Of a stretch of DNA of 64,000 nucleotides, positions 43,523 to 51,108 are shown in pieces. The stretch comes from Lysobacteraceae bacterium SCN 69-320. GTDB lineage: Bacteria > Pseudomonadota > Gammaproteobacteria > Xanthomonadales > Rhodanobacteraceae. The notes beneath the pieces are model-generated. The model worked only from the letters and a program-made list of their open reading frames with translations. It did not search any database and was not told the DNA's origin. The stretch covers positions 1 through 64,000 of the forward strand of contig MEFP01000003.1 in assembly GCA_001725155.1 (NCBI GenBank). Direction: 5' to 3'. Each line of letters begins with the position of its first letter. Position 1 is the stretch's first letter. A program made the position numbers and the translations under genes.

Positions 43523-44269
43523 TCAAGATGACGGCGCCTCTCCCCGCAACGATGCCCCTTTCAGTTCGATCGCGTTTGCCCTGCTGACCAGCCGGTCCAC
43601 AATGCCCCGTGCCACCGGCCCACCACCGAGCCAGTTTTCCCAGTCCACGACCGGCCGGCTGGAGCACACCACAAACGACGCCTTGCCGTCGCGCTTCAGA
43701 ATCAACTCCTCCAGCCGCGCCACACCGTGGGCATCCAGCGGATGGTGCGCCCACCGGTCGAGGACGACCAAATCAGCGCGGGTGAGATCCGAAATAAAGC
43801 GGAAGATGCGACCGCCCTGCTCTTCCTCGTAGAACTGCTGCAAGAAAGCGCCCACTTCGAAGCAGCGGACCTTGTACCCCGCCATCAACGCCTCGTTCGC
43901 CACCGCGCTCGCCAGCCACGTCTTCCCGCGTCCCGTGTCCCCCGTGAGCAGCAAGTGCCTTTTCTGCTTCAGCCATTGCCAACTCTTCAGGGCCTCCACC
44001 GCGCTCGGGGACAATCCTCGGCCGGGTTTGAAGACGAGATCCTTCCACCGGGCCGACGACACGAAGCTCTGCGCCTGGCGCGCGCCCTTGTGCAGGACCG
44101 TGCCCGCCCTGTGCGCCTCCTGCGCCCCCAGCAGTTCGGCCATGCGTTCGGCGAATGCGCGCTCATCGAGTGCGGCTTCTTGGCGTTCCCAGTGCTCGGC
44201 CATAGCGGACAGCCGCAGACCGCGCATGCGATCGCCCAATGAGGAAATTGAGGAAGTTGACGGCATCAA
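43523..44269 (-). CDS. istB: IstB-like AAA ATPase, transposition helper
   Basis: A 248-residue helper ATPase. Walker A is LLTGDTGRGKTWLA (about residue 107); the Walker B strand reads DLVVLDRWAHHPLD, where most IstB proteins have LDDW, so the second acidic residue is replaced by Arg. The rest of the AAA core (GIVDRLVSRANAIELKG) is standard. IstB supports IstA in target choice and strand transfer. It overlaps istA by 4 bases. The substitution could weaken ATP hydrolysis. Confidence 0.85.
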   Translation of the reverse strand: MMPSTSSISSLGDRMRGLRLSAMAEHWERQEAALDERAFAERMAELLGAQEAHRAGTVLHKGARQAQSFVSSARWKDLVFKPGRGLSPSAVEALKSWQWLKQKRHLLLTGDTGRGKTWLASAVANEALMAGYKVRCFEVGAFLQQFYEEEQGGRIFRFISDLTRADLVVLDRWAHHPLDAHGVARLEELILKRDGKASFVVCSSRPVVDWENWLGGGPVARGIVDRLVSRANAIELKGASLRGEAPSS

Positions 44270-45915
44270 GAACTCCTGTTGGCAGAGGACTGGGACGAAC
44301 GCCGGCGGCCCGTAACCGCCGGCACAAGGGGCAAGTCTGCGGGCGCCGACGCATTTGGCCGCGGCGCGGCCCTGCGCTTTGGGCTGCGGTGTGGCTTCGA
44401 GTTGGCCGAGGGGCCCACGGGCAAAGCAGCCGGCGCAGCACCGACGCCTGCAGGTGCGCCGTCGTCTTTCGGCATGGAAGTCAGCAGCCTGTGGAAGGTC
44501 GACGGTGTGGGTGAGTGCATCGCCAACGCGCGTTCCGCAGCGGCCTCAATGGCCACGGGCTGCGAGCCACGAGCCATCGATTTAATGGCGTCTGCTTTCA
44601 ACTGCCCCTGCAACGGCACTTTCCGTTCGAACTGCGCTCTCACCAAGGCGTGCGTGTTCGGCCCCACGGACTCGGCCCACGCCAAGAGCTGCGCCGGCGT
44701 CCGGTCCAACTGCTCTCGATGCGCCGGAGGCATGTGCGACCGTTCCGTGGTCTGCCCGGCCTCCTCGCTGCTGCGCGGGTGGCGCACGGGCGGGTGATCG
44801 TCGCGTTCGAGGATCACTTCGCCGGCCGTCGTGCGGGGGTATACGGTGTGGCCGACCCATTCGTGGGGAACCGAATAAAAATGTCCCGCCACTCTGACGT
44901 GGTAGTCCGCCGGAACTTCCACCGGTGTTGAAAATTCGACGTATTCGAAACGCTGCGCCGGAAGCGGCAGCAAAGCCGGCTTGTCCACGCGCTCAAACAC
45001 CTCCAGGCGCGAGCCGGGCTTCTTTTGGAAGCGCTTTTCGTTGACCTGTTGGACGCGCCGGACCAGCAGGGTGTTCAGTTCGGCGAGCGACGCGCAGCGG
45101 TTGTGCCGGAGCAGCGGCAGGAACGCGCGTTGCATCAGCTTCACGGAGTCCTCGACCTTGGCTTTGGCCTTCGGGTCGTAGGGGGGTGCCGGGTGGACCG
45201 CCGACCCGTACCACTCCGCGAACTCCAGATAGGTGCGGTTGATGACCGGGTCGCGCCCCGCGCGCGACACGCCCGCCCTGAGGTTGTCGCACACGATGAT
45301 GGGGGGAACCCCGCCGTAGGCTTCCAGCATCCTCGTGGTGGCCTCGACGAAGTCGGGACTTCGCTGCGTCATCGAGCACCAGGCGAAGACCAATCCCGAC
45401 CTTCCCAGCGCTCCGACGAACATTTCCACTTCCACCTTCTCGCCTTGTTCGTTGAAAAACCACGGGCGTACGCCGGAGTAATCCACGAAAGCTTTCTCGC
45501 CCGGCACCAAGTCCTGCCGCATGGTGCGGCGGCTCAATTTCTTGTTGGCGGCCCACTGCGCCGCCAAGCGCGAGTACGACAAGGTCTGGGCGGGCTTCGC
45601 CGCGCGCGCTTCCTCCCAATAGGTCCACAGCGTCATTCCTGGGTGTTCCAACGCCTGCGCGATCTCCTCGAAATCCGGCGTCGCATCGGGGCGTCCCGGA
45701 TTCCCAGGGCGCCAGAAGGCTTCGCGAAGTTCTGCATCGGTCATGCCCGAGACGACGGCCCAGTTCCACCCCTTGTCGAGCGCGCGGTTCTTCCAGTTCT
45801 GCACCGTGGACTTTTTGTCGGGATGGCCAAACACCGCCGTCGAGATGGCCCGCGAAGACGCGGCCGTGGTCAGCGCGCGCTTCAGAACCCGGCGCAGTAA
45901 GGTCATGGACGTCAT
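44266..45915 (-). CDS. istA: IS21-family transposase IstA
   Basis: A 549-residue DDE transposase. It has an N-terminal helix-turn-helix part, then the integrase core with FVDYSGVRPW (first Asp), VCDNLRAGV (second Asp) and KAKVEDSVKLMQR (Glu), and the beta-barrel region (YHVRVAGHFYSVPHEWVG). The C-terminal 90 residues are a Pro/Ala-rich extension. ATG 45915 is chosen for GGGAGG upstream; ATG 45906 is an alternative. All three catalytic residues are present. Confidence 0.88.
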   Translation of the reverse strand: MTSMTLLRRVLKRALTTAASSRAISTAVFGHPDKKSTVQNWKNRALDKGWNWAVVSGMTDAELREAFWRPGNPGRPDATPDFEEIAQALEHPGMTLWTYWEEARAAKPAQTLSYSRLAAQWAANKKLSRRTMRQDLVPGEKAFVDYSGVRPWFFNEQGEKVEVEMFVGALGRSGLVFAWCSMTQRSPDFVEATTRMLEAYGGVPPIIVCDNLRAGVSRAGRDPVINRTYLEFAEWYGSAVHPAPPYDPKAKAKVEDSVKLMQRAFLPLLRHNRCASLAELNTLLVRRVQQVNEKRFQKKPGSRLEVFERVDKPALLPLPAQRFEYVEFSTPVEVPADYHVRVAGHFYSVPHEWVGHTVYPRTTAGEVILERDDHPPVRHPRSSEEAGQTTERSHMPPAHREQLDRTPAQLLAWAESVGPNTHALVRAQFERKVPLQGQLKADAIKSMARGSQPVAIEAAAERALAMHSPTPSTFHRLLTSMPKDDGAPAGVGAAPAALPVGPSANSKPHRSPKRRAAPRPNASAPADLPLVPAVTGRRRSSQSSANRSS

Positions 45916-46379
45916 GGACAAGCCTCCCCCGACCGAGGCCCACGGGTGGGCCTCGAAGCGCGGGCCGTCTTCGGCAGACCGATGGACCCCGGCGGCCGTC
46001 GGCGCACGCACAGCAGCGAACGCCCGCCACGCTTTCGCCGGCACAGGGCCGCGAACTGGGCAAACTTCAGCGCCCGTTTGCCGTTCTCTTTCGAATAGGT
46101 CCGCCACGTGCTGCGCAGGGATTCGCCGCGGGCCAATGCCGCCTCAATCGCGTCAAAGTTAGGGCGCACGCGATCGCCCCAGGTGCGGTAGGTCGCCAGC
46201 AGTTTCCGGACGACGTCGCCGCTGTCGGCATTCTGGCCAGCCTTCTGCAAGGCGGCTTGGAGCACCCCGCGGCGGCGGCGCACGGTGGACCGGGTCGCTC
46301 CAGTTTGTTTGGCCAAGGAACGAATGGAGCGGCCAGGGTCCTGGAGGAATGCGATGAGGCTTTGATGGTACGTGGTCAT
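45912..46379 (-). CDS. Small HTH protein, first gene of the IS21-like operon
   Basis: A 155-residue, very basic protein starting at ATG 46379 (MTTYHQSLIAFL). Residues 15-45 form a helix-turn-helix (IRSLAKQTGATRSTVRRRRG). A second segment (NFDAIEAALARGESLRSTWRTYSKEN) resembles small DNA-binding regulators of mobile elements. Its stop overlaps the istA start by 4 bases. Typical IS21 elements have only two genes, so this is an extra regulator or part of the transposition machinery. Confidence 0.6.
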   Translation of the reverse strand: MTTYHQSLIAFLQDPGRSIRSLAKQTGATRSTVRRRRGVLQAALQKAGQNADSGDVVRKLLATYRTWGDRVRPNFDAIEAALARGESLRSTWRTYSKENGKRALKFAQFAALCRRKRGGRSLLCVRRRPPGSIGLPKTARASRPTRGPRSGEACP

Positions 46380-46454
46380 AGTCCTTTGATCCGCTGAGGA
46401 AAATTGGTTTCCCCGCGTACGGCGGGGCCAAATCGGCGGACAACAAGCCCCCGT

Positions 46455-46476
46455 CCGGCACCGCATTGGGTGCCGG
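46455..46476. terminator. Inverted repeat upstream of the transposon HTH gene
   Basis: CCGGCACC-N6-GGTGCCGG, a perfect 8-bp stem. There is no clear T run on either side, so it may be an operator or attenuator rather than a terminator. The remaining sequence between here and the relaxase stop (46978) holds no gene I can support. Confidence 0.35.
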
Positions 46477-46977
46477 GGTTTGCTTGACTCAGGGGGAGAA
46501 AGGGCTATGGTGCGGGTGGGAAGTTTGTAGCCCGAACCACGACGCCGCCGAAGGTAGCACTTCGGCGGCGTTGCTCTTTCTGCGCCCGCCAGGGCTGCAG
46601 GCTGGCGCGGCTACATGGGACCGTCCCGCGCCCGATAAGGCCCAGAGGCGGCCGACACCGCCCTTTCTTCTACCTCCGCCCACGCACGGGCGTGTTCCCG
46701 ACGCAAGGCCGGGAGGTGTAGCCGGTTGGCGAACAGAGGGCACAGAATGAGCAAATCGAGGGGGCCAATGCATGAAGGGAATCCTTCATGAACCTAGCGG
46801 CCAATCGGAGTCCGTCAAGCTGACCCGGGGCGAAAAGATCAGACGAATCCGACGTCTAGCGAGCATTTTCCACGCTAAGTAGCTGACCCGTAACAGTTTT
46901 TTGAAACCGCCTCTCGCAAGAGCATGCGGTGGCGCCCTTCCCCAATCTGAGCCAGCCGCCCACCGGTCAGAGAGGGG

Positions 46978-48588
46978 TCAAAGACGCGGACGACGTCGAG
47001 CGGGACCGGGATCAGACGCAAGCGCGGAGATGCCCCCCACGAGCAAGTCGGCAGGCGCGCGAGGCGCCACGTCGGGCGCCGGTGCGCAGCCTTCGGCTGG
47101 CCCGTCTTCCGGTAAAGGCGCCACGCGCCGGCGTTCGGCCTCCGCTGCCTCCCAGGCGCGGCGGGCCTCATCGACCGCCGACCCGGCCTGCGCAACCGCC
47201 CTGTTTGCCCCCTGCTCTCCCTGTTCGGCGGCCGCAACGGCGGCCCGCTGCGCCCGTCGCTTCTCCGCCCACTGCCGCTGGGACAGTAGGCGCCAGGCCG
47301 GCGGCGCCGTACCGGCCACCCCATCGGCCGCTCGTCGGGCTTCCGCCGTCTTGACTGCCGCCTTGCCTCGGGCGGCCCGCGCTGCGCCTTGGGCCGCGCG
47401 AGCGGCCTCCCAAGCCTCGCGGGCATTGAGCGCCCGCCGCACCGCAGCCACCGCCCCAGCGTCGTGGAGGTAGCGGCGCAGGGCTTCCGCGCTGGCCGCC
47501 GAGTACCGCAAAGCCGAGATGTATTCCTTCATCGAATCTTCGGCACTGCGTGCCGCATCCCGGAGGCCGGCCGTATACAACGCCGCGTTGGCGGCGGTCG
47601 CGCGCAGGCTCTGTTGAACCGCGGTAGCCTGGCGGTTCAGCAGGCGGGCGTCGCGGCCGGTGGCCTTGCGGCCCACTTCCACGGCGCCGCGGGCACCGGC
47701 CGTGCTCTGTCGAACCTTCACCGGCGACGGCAGGCGCGTGGCGGGAAGGCTCAGCGGCCGGGCCGTCGCTGCACGGGACTGCTGGTTCCACAACTCGGCG
47801 GCACGCGCACGGCTGCCCGCCAAGAAAGCCGCATTGCGCTCGAAGACGGCTTGGTTTTCCTCCGCCTTCGGGCTGCGCTCGCCGCGTCGAAGGGCCGCGG
47901 TCGCGGCGCGGCCCAGGTGCCGACGGGGTTCGCGCACCAAGTTAGCCACGGCGTTCACGTCGCCCGCAGCAGCCGCGGCGCGGGCACGAGCGGCCAGCGA
48001 ACGGGGATCCACCTGGACCGCCAAACCGGCGTTCTTCAGCGCCTCGTTGGTGCGGTCGGCGACGAGCGACCGCAGCGCCGCAAGTTCTTTGGGGCCTTGC
48101 TGCCGGTCGTCGAGCACCCGGACTTTCTGGGCGAATCCGTCAGGCCCAAGTTGCCGTGTACTCATCAAAAGATGGGCGTGGAAATTTCGTTGGTCGCCGC
48201 GTGCGTCCGGGGCATGCAGAGCGGCCAGCACCACACAGCCATACCGGGCAACGATGTCGCCGGCAATTTGACGGGCTAGGTCGGCTCGGGCGGTTTCGGA
48301 AAGTTCGTGGGGAAGCGCTACAACGAAGTCCCTTCCAACGCGAGCGTTGCCCCGCACCTCGGCTGCCTCAATGGCGTTCCATACCTTGCCGATGTCGGTG
48401 GTCCATGCAGGCGCATCGGCAGGGACGACCATGCGGGCGTCCAGCACGCCCCCTTTTCGGCTGAAGTCGTGGGTGTCCCCCGTGCGCTCGTCCGTGAGCT
48501 GCAGCCCTGCACGGTAGGCGGCCGCACCTACGGCACTGTGGCCGGCGGCGCGGGAAACGGGGGTCAAGGTGGCGTGGAAGATGGCGAT
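46978..48588 (-). CDS. mobA: MobA/MobL-family (MOBQ-type) relaxase
   Basis: About 536 residues. Residues 1-190 form the relaxase domain: IFHATLTPVSRAAGHSAVGAAAYRAG, the conserved start with the catalytic Tyr in AAYRAG, and the metal-binding histidines in NFHAHLL. The C-terminal 330 residues are Ala/Arg-rich helices. MobA/MobL relaxases nick oriT of IncQ-type plasmids. No ATG precedes the conserved start: the codon before AIFHATL is ATC (48588), and the first ordinary start, TTG 48567, would cut off the first strand of the domain. A rare ATC start, or loss of the start by mutation, is therefore likely. It probably acts on the oriT at about 50.2 kb. Confidence 0.85.
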   Translation of the reverse strand: MAIFHATLTPVSRAAGHSAVGAAAYRAGLQLTDERTGDTHDFSRKGGVLDARMVVPADAPAWTTDIGKVWNAIEAAEVRGNARVGRDFVVALPHELSETARADLARQIAGDIVARYGCVVLAALHAPDARGDQRNFHAHLLMSTRQLGPDGFAQKVRVLDDRQQGPKELAALRSLVADRTNEALKNAGLAVQVDPRSLAARARAAAAAGDVNAVANLVREPRRHLGRAATAALRRGERSPKAEENQAVFERNAAFLAGSRARAAELWNQQSRAATARPLSLPATRLPSPVKVRQSTAGARGAVEVGRKATGRDARLLNRQATAVQQSLRATAANAALYTAGLRDAARSAEDSMKEYISALRYSAASAEALRRYLHDAGAVAAVRRALNAREAWEAARAAQGAARAARGKAAVKTAEARRAADGVAGTAPPAWRLLSQRQWAEKRRAQRAAVAAAEQGEQGANRAVAQAGSAVDEARRAWEAAEAERRRVAPLPEDGPAEGCAPAPDVAPRAPADLLVGGISALASDPGPARRRPRL

Positions 48589-48719
48589 ACGGCGAGAACC
48601 TGCGAAACAATCCCCAACCTAAACCTTGCGTTCCGGAGCACAAGTGGCCAACTAAAACAGCGGTAACGGTGGTGTGGTGGCGTCGAAACTTGACCCGCCT
48701 TAAGCACAGGCAGCAGGCG

Positions 48720-48748
48720 TTGTCAAGGGCGCCCAAATGGGGTAGAAT
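48720..48748 (+). promoter_or_regulatory. Sigma-70-type promoter
   Basis: TTGTCA (48720-48725) and TAGAAT (48743-48748) are separated by 17 bases, close to consensus. The start of the gene at 48774 lies 25 bases downstream of the -10 element. It is the clearest promoter in the island. Confidence 0.6.
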
Positions 48749-48773
48749 TCAGTCCTCGGTTTAGGAATCTGCC

Positions 48774-49010
48774 ATGGCTCCGCGGAAAACGACCTTCTCG
48801 CTGATGACCTTTCAGGTCAACATGCCATTTGTCGTGCCCCAGCAACCCAACACAAGTTTCGAGCCGGGGAACCCCGTTCCGCCGCTGGCGGAGCATTGGC
48901 TAACGCCGTCTCAGTTACACGAGGTTGAAACGCGGGCGCACGAGCAGTTTCCGGCTCGCATCACCTTTCGGGAAGACGAAGACAACGTACTGAGCCACCT
49001 CGGTCTCTAA
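48774..49010 (+). CDS. Small hypothetical protein, possible antitoxin
   Basis: A 78-residue protein (VEHW-like acidic C-terminus; Pro-rich middle), with ATG 48774 behind the promoter at 48720-48748. It is not a known antitoxin family. It is followed 2 bases later by a PemK/MazF-like gene, the usual order of an antitoxin before its toxin. Confidence 0.5.
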   Translation: MAPRKTTFSLMTFQVNMPFVVPQQPNTSFEPGNPVPPLAEHWLTPSQLHEVETRAHEQFPARITFREDEDNVLSHLGL

Positions 49011-49012
49011 GG

Positions 49013-49480
49013 GTGGCCACAGGAACTTGGCCTTTACCCCAATATGGGGATTTGGTCTGGTGTTACTTCCCTTATCCGCATTCTGGTCGCTGGCAGCGCC
49101 ATCCCTGCTTGGTTCTCATCACCGGTACCGATGAATCGGGAAACCCTTATTTGGGCGTGGCGGGCGGCACGACCCTAAGGGAAAAGAATCACAACCTCCG
49201 GCGGCTTTCTTCGCACGAGTTTGCTGTGTTCGAAACCGACGCTGAATTCAAGGCAACGCACTTGGACCATGCGACCAAGTTCGGATTCTCGCCCGACCAC
49301 ATCGCCGTTTTAAGATTCAGCAACGAACATTTCTGGGTGCCGAACGGCTCTCTCTCTCCAAAGTTTGGACGCCTCGACGTCAACACCGAACGCATCAAGG
49401 CGCGCATGAAAGATGCATCGGCCGGCGTTGGATTGAGAGAAACGCTGGAAGCAAAAAAAGCCGCCTACAACAAGAAGTAG
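49013..49480 (+). CDS. PemK/MazF-like toxin family protein
   Basis: A 155-residue protein. The pattern PLPQYGDLVWCYFPYP, RHPCLVLITG, YLGVAGGTTLREK and LDHATKFGFSPDHIAVL resembles the PemK/MazF-like beta-barrel family, some of which cleave RNA. It starts at GTG 49013, 2 bases after the preceding small gene, so the two may form a toxin-antitoxin pair. The classical MazF Arg and Thr positions cannot be confirmed by eye. Confidence 0.6.
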   Translation: MATGTWPLPQYGDLVWCYFPYPHSGRWQRHPCLVLITGTDESGNPYLGVAGGTTLREKNHNLRRLSSHEFAVFETDAEFKATHLDHATKFGFSPDHIAVLRFSNEHFWVPNGSLSPKFGRLDVNTERIKARMKDASAGVGLRETLEAKKAAYNKK

Positions 49481-49562
49481 AACGACCAAGGGACATACAA
49501 GCCGTTATCACCGCAACACACTCGGCTTAGGCGACACGCCACACTCCGTCGTCGTTCCGCGA

Positions 49563-50078
49563 CTATTTTTTTCCTGAATTAATCCACTCTTCCAAAAGAG
49601 TCCGGAACGACTGTTGCGACCACTGCAAACCCTTCTTCAACGGCAGCGGAGTCGATGACGGCCTGTCAAACGGCCCCTTCTTGATCGGAACGGGGATAAT
49701 CGTCAAGTCGTGTACGGGTGCGTCCTCACTCCCGCGGGTGGTGAAGACGAGTGCTGCTCTTTCCGCAACGTCGTGGAAGTCGATCCGATTCCACGCAACG
49801 GCTTCGATGCGCAAAGGGGAGAGATTCGATTGAGTCAGATAAAGTGAGCGGGATGAAAACCCTTCGCATGCATCAGTGCCGGTTATTGGCCTGACGTGCT
49901 TATCGCGCACAGCGATTCCAGCACCACCTATTTCAGCAACCCACCCTTCAATTTCTTTGAAAGCCGATTCGTGGAAGCCAGAAAACTTCCGCGCTCTTTC
50001 CTTTCGCTCTGCAGCCTTTGTTGCGCTTTCAACATTTAGTTGGCTGAATTTGGCGGCCAGATCGTCTTTACCCGTCAT
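49563..50078 (-). CDS. Hypothetical protein divergent from oriT
   Basis: A 171-residue protein starting at ATG 50078 behind GGGAGGAA; an upstream ATG at 50129 is less likely. Charged helices open the protein (LAAKFSQLNVESATKAAERKERARKFSGFHESAFKEIEGW), followed by beta strands. No family is recognised. It begins about 75 bases from the oriT block and is transcribed away from it. The matching place in island 1 holds an unrelated gene. Confidence 0.55.
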   Translation of the reverse strand: MTGKDDLAAKFSQLNVESATKAAERKERARKFSGFHESAFKEIEGWVAEIGGAGIAVRDKHVRPITGTDACEGFSSRSLYLTQSNLSPLRIEAVAWNRIDFHDVAERAALVFTTRGSEDAPVHDLTIIPVPIKKGPFDRPSSTPLPLKKGLQWSQQSFRTLLEEWINSGKK

Positions 50079-50154
50079 GACTTCCTCCCAGATGTTTCGG
50101 GCATGTCGGGACGTATTTTTGTTTTTCAAGTCTTGCTTTGTCCTGCGGCACAGC

Positions 50155-50245
50155 CGGGGCCTGGGGCAACGCCCCAGCGCATTCGGTGCCGGGGTACCCG
50201 GTGCCGGCGAACCCGCAGGGTTTGCGTAATGTGCGCCATTGCTTC
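50155..50245 (+). other. Putative origin of transfer (oriT) of island 2
   Basis: The hairpin CTGGGGC-N3-GCCCCAG (50161-50177) sits in a block shared with island 1 (GGGGCCTGGGGC...GCCCCAGCGCA). It is followed by the inverted repeat GCGAACCC-N3-GGGTTTGC (50207-50225, one G-T mismatch) and TAATGTGCGCC (50227-50237). This parallels the IncQ-type nic region (repeat beside TAA(A/G)TGCGC). A MobA/MobL relaxase gene lies about 1.6 kb away. The conserved order in both islands favours oriT over a terminator. Confidence 0.65.
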
Positions 50246-50359
50246 GCCCCTGCTCTCGTCTCTGAGCACGCGCCTCTGTCTGTTTCCGCGACCATCTTGT
50301 GGAACGTTTTTGCTCCGCTATTCCTGAGGGTGTTCTTCAACCCACCCAAAGGAAAACGG

Positions 50360-50740
50360 ATGACCTTTTACGTATACACCGGCCAAACCCGCGACACCGT
50401 TCTGTTCGTGCTCGACCGCGTGGACGACGCACTGAGCGTGTACCGCACAGTGCTCTTCAAGTCGATGCCCGAGGACGAATGGCTGCGAGACTACGCGGAC
50501 TTCGCGGACGTCGTGCAAAACGGACTGAGGGACGCACGTGCGTTGCTGTTGAAGCAACACCGCGGTTGCCCCGAATACACTTACCGTCCGCCGGGCTCGA
50601 TGCAGGGCCCCGCACTGAAGCACAGCATTGAAAACCGCCGCGCAGCGAAACGATTGCTGCGCAAAATGGGCGCGTGGAAGAAACCACCTCCCACGCATTC
50701 GCCCGGCGCACCGGCACGACCTCGGAGGACGCTGCATTGA
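50360..50740 (+). CDS. Hypothetical protein upstream of TraD-like gene
   Basis: A 126-residue protein starting at ATG 50360 behind AAAGGAAAA. It has an N-terminal beta strand and helices (MTFYVYTGQTRDTVLFVLDRVDDALSVYRTVLF) and a basic, Pro-rich tail. No family is recognised. It overlaps the TraD-like gene if the latter starts at GTG 50674. It takes the place that the gene at 2594 occupies in island 1. Confidence 0.55.
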   Translation: MTFYVYTGQTRDTVLFVLDRVDDALSVYRTVLFKSMPEDEWLRDYADFADVVQNGLRDARALLLKQHRGCPEYTYRPPGSMQGPALKHSIENRRAAKRLLRKMGAWKKPPPTHSPGAPARPRRTLH

Positions 50741-51108
50741 CGGGGCTACGTTCCACACCAAGCAAACTCGACGCGCGCGTGGCTTCCGCCACGCGCCGCC
50801 TCGGCCAAGCCGTAGCGAGCCAACTGTTGACCGAGCGCGTGGCCGCGCTCAAGGCGAAAAAAGCCGAACGGCAAGAATTGCTGAGGCGAAAATTCGAGTT
50901 CGGCAGTGCGGTTGTGGCTGCCGGACTCGATGGCTGGGACGCGGCGGAAATTGCGGGCGCGCTGCTCGACGTCAAAGAAAGGGTCGGCGGTTCGCCCACG
51001 CAGCGATTGGGGTTCCGGCAGCGGGGGCAATCCCTGCTGCCTCGGTCGGTCGCACGAAAGCCCAAGGCGAGCGGGACGCCGCTCACGACTGCACTGCCAG
51101 AAGCCTAG
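50674..51108 (+). CDS. TraD-like conjugal transfer (relaxosome accessory) protein
   Basis: Up to 144 residues from GTG 50674; TTG 50737 is a shorter alternative. The core (RQELLRRKFEFGSAVVAAGLDGWDAAEIAGALLDVKERVGG then SPTQRLGFRQR) matches the small TraD family and the island 1 homologue at 2950. It is basic and helical at the N-terminus. Its stop overlaps the convergent integrase stop by 4 bases, so nothing lies between traD and int in this island. Confidence 0.65.
   Translation: MEETTSHAFARRTGTTSEDAALTGLRSTPSKLDARVASATRRLGQAVASQLLTERVAALKAKKAERQELLRRKFEFGSAVVAAGLDGWDAAEIAGALLDVKERVGGSPTQRLGFRQRGQSLLPRSVARKPKASGTPLTTALPEA

Larger units (their letters stand above)
43523..46379 (-). mobile_element. 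IS21-like transposon with istA, istB and an extra HTH gene
   Basis: Three overlapping minus-strand genes (HTH gene, istA, istB) form one operon. The outer ends of the element lie beyond these coordinates (about 43.45 and 46.5 kb), but I could not find matching terminal repeats. A perfect inverted repeat CGAGGCCCAC-N2-GTGGGCCTCG (45934-45955) lies inside the first gene, just upstream of the istA start. Confidence 0.65.
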
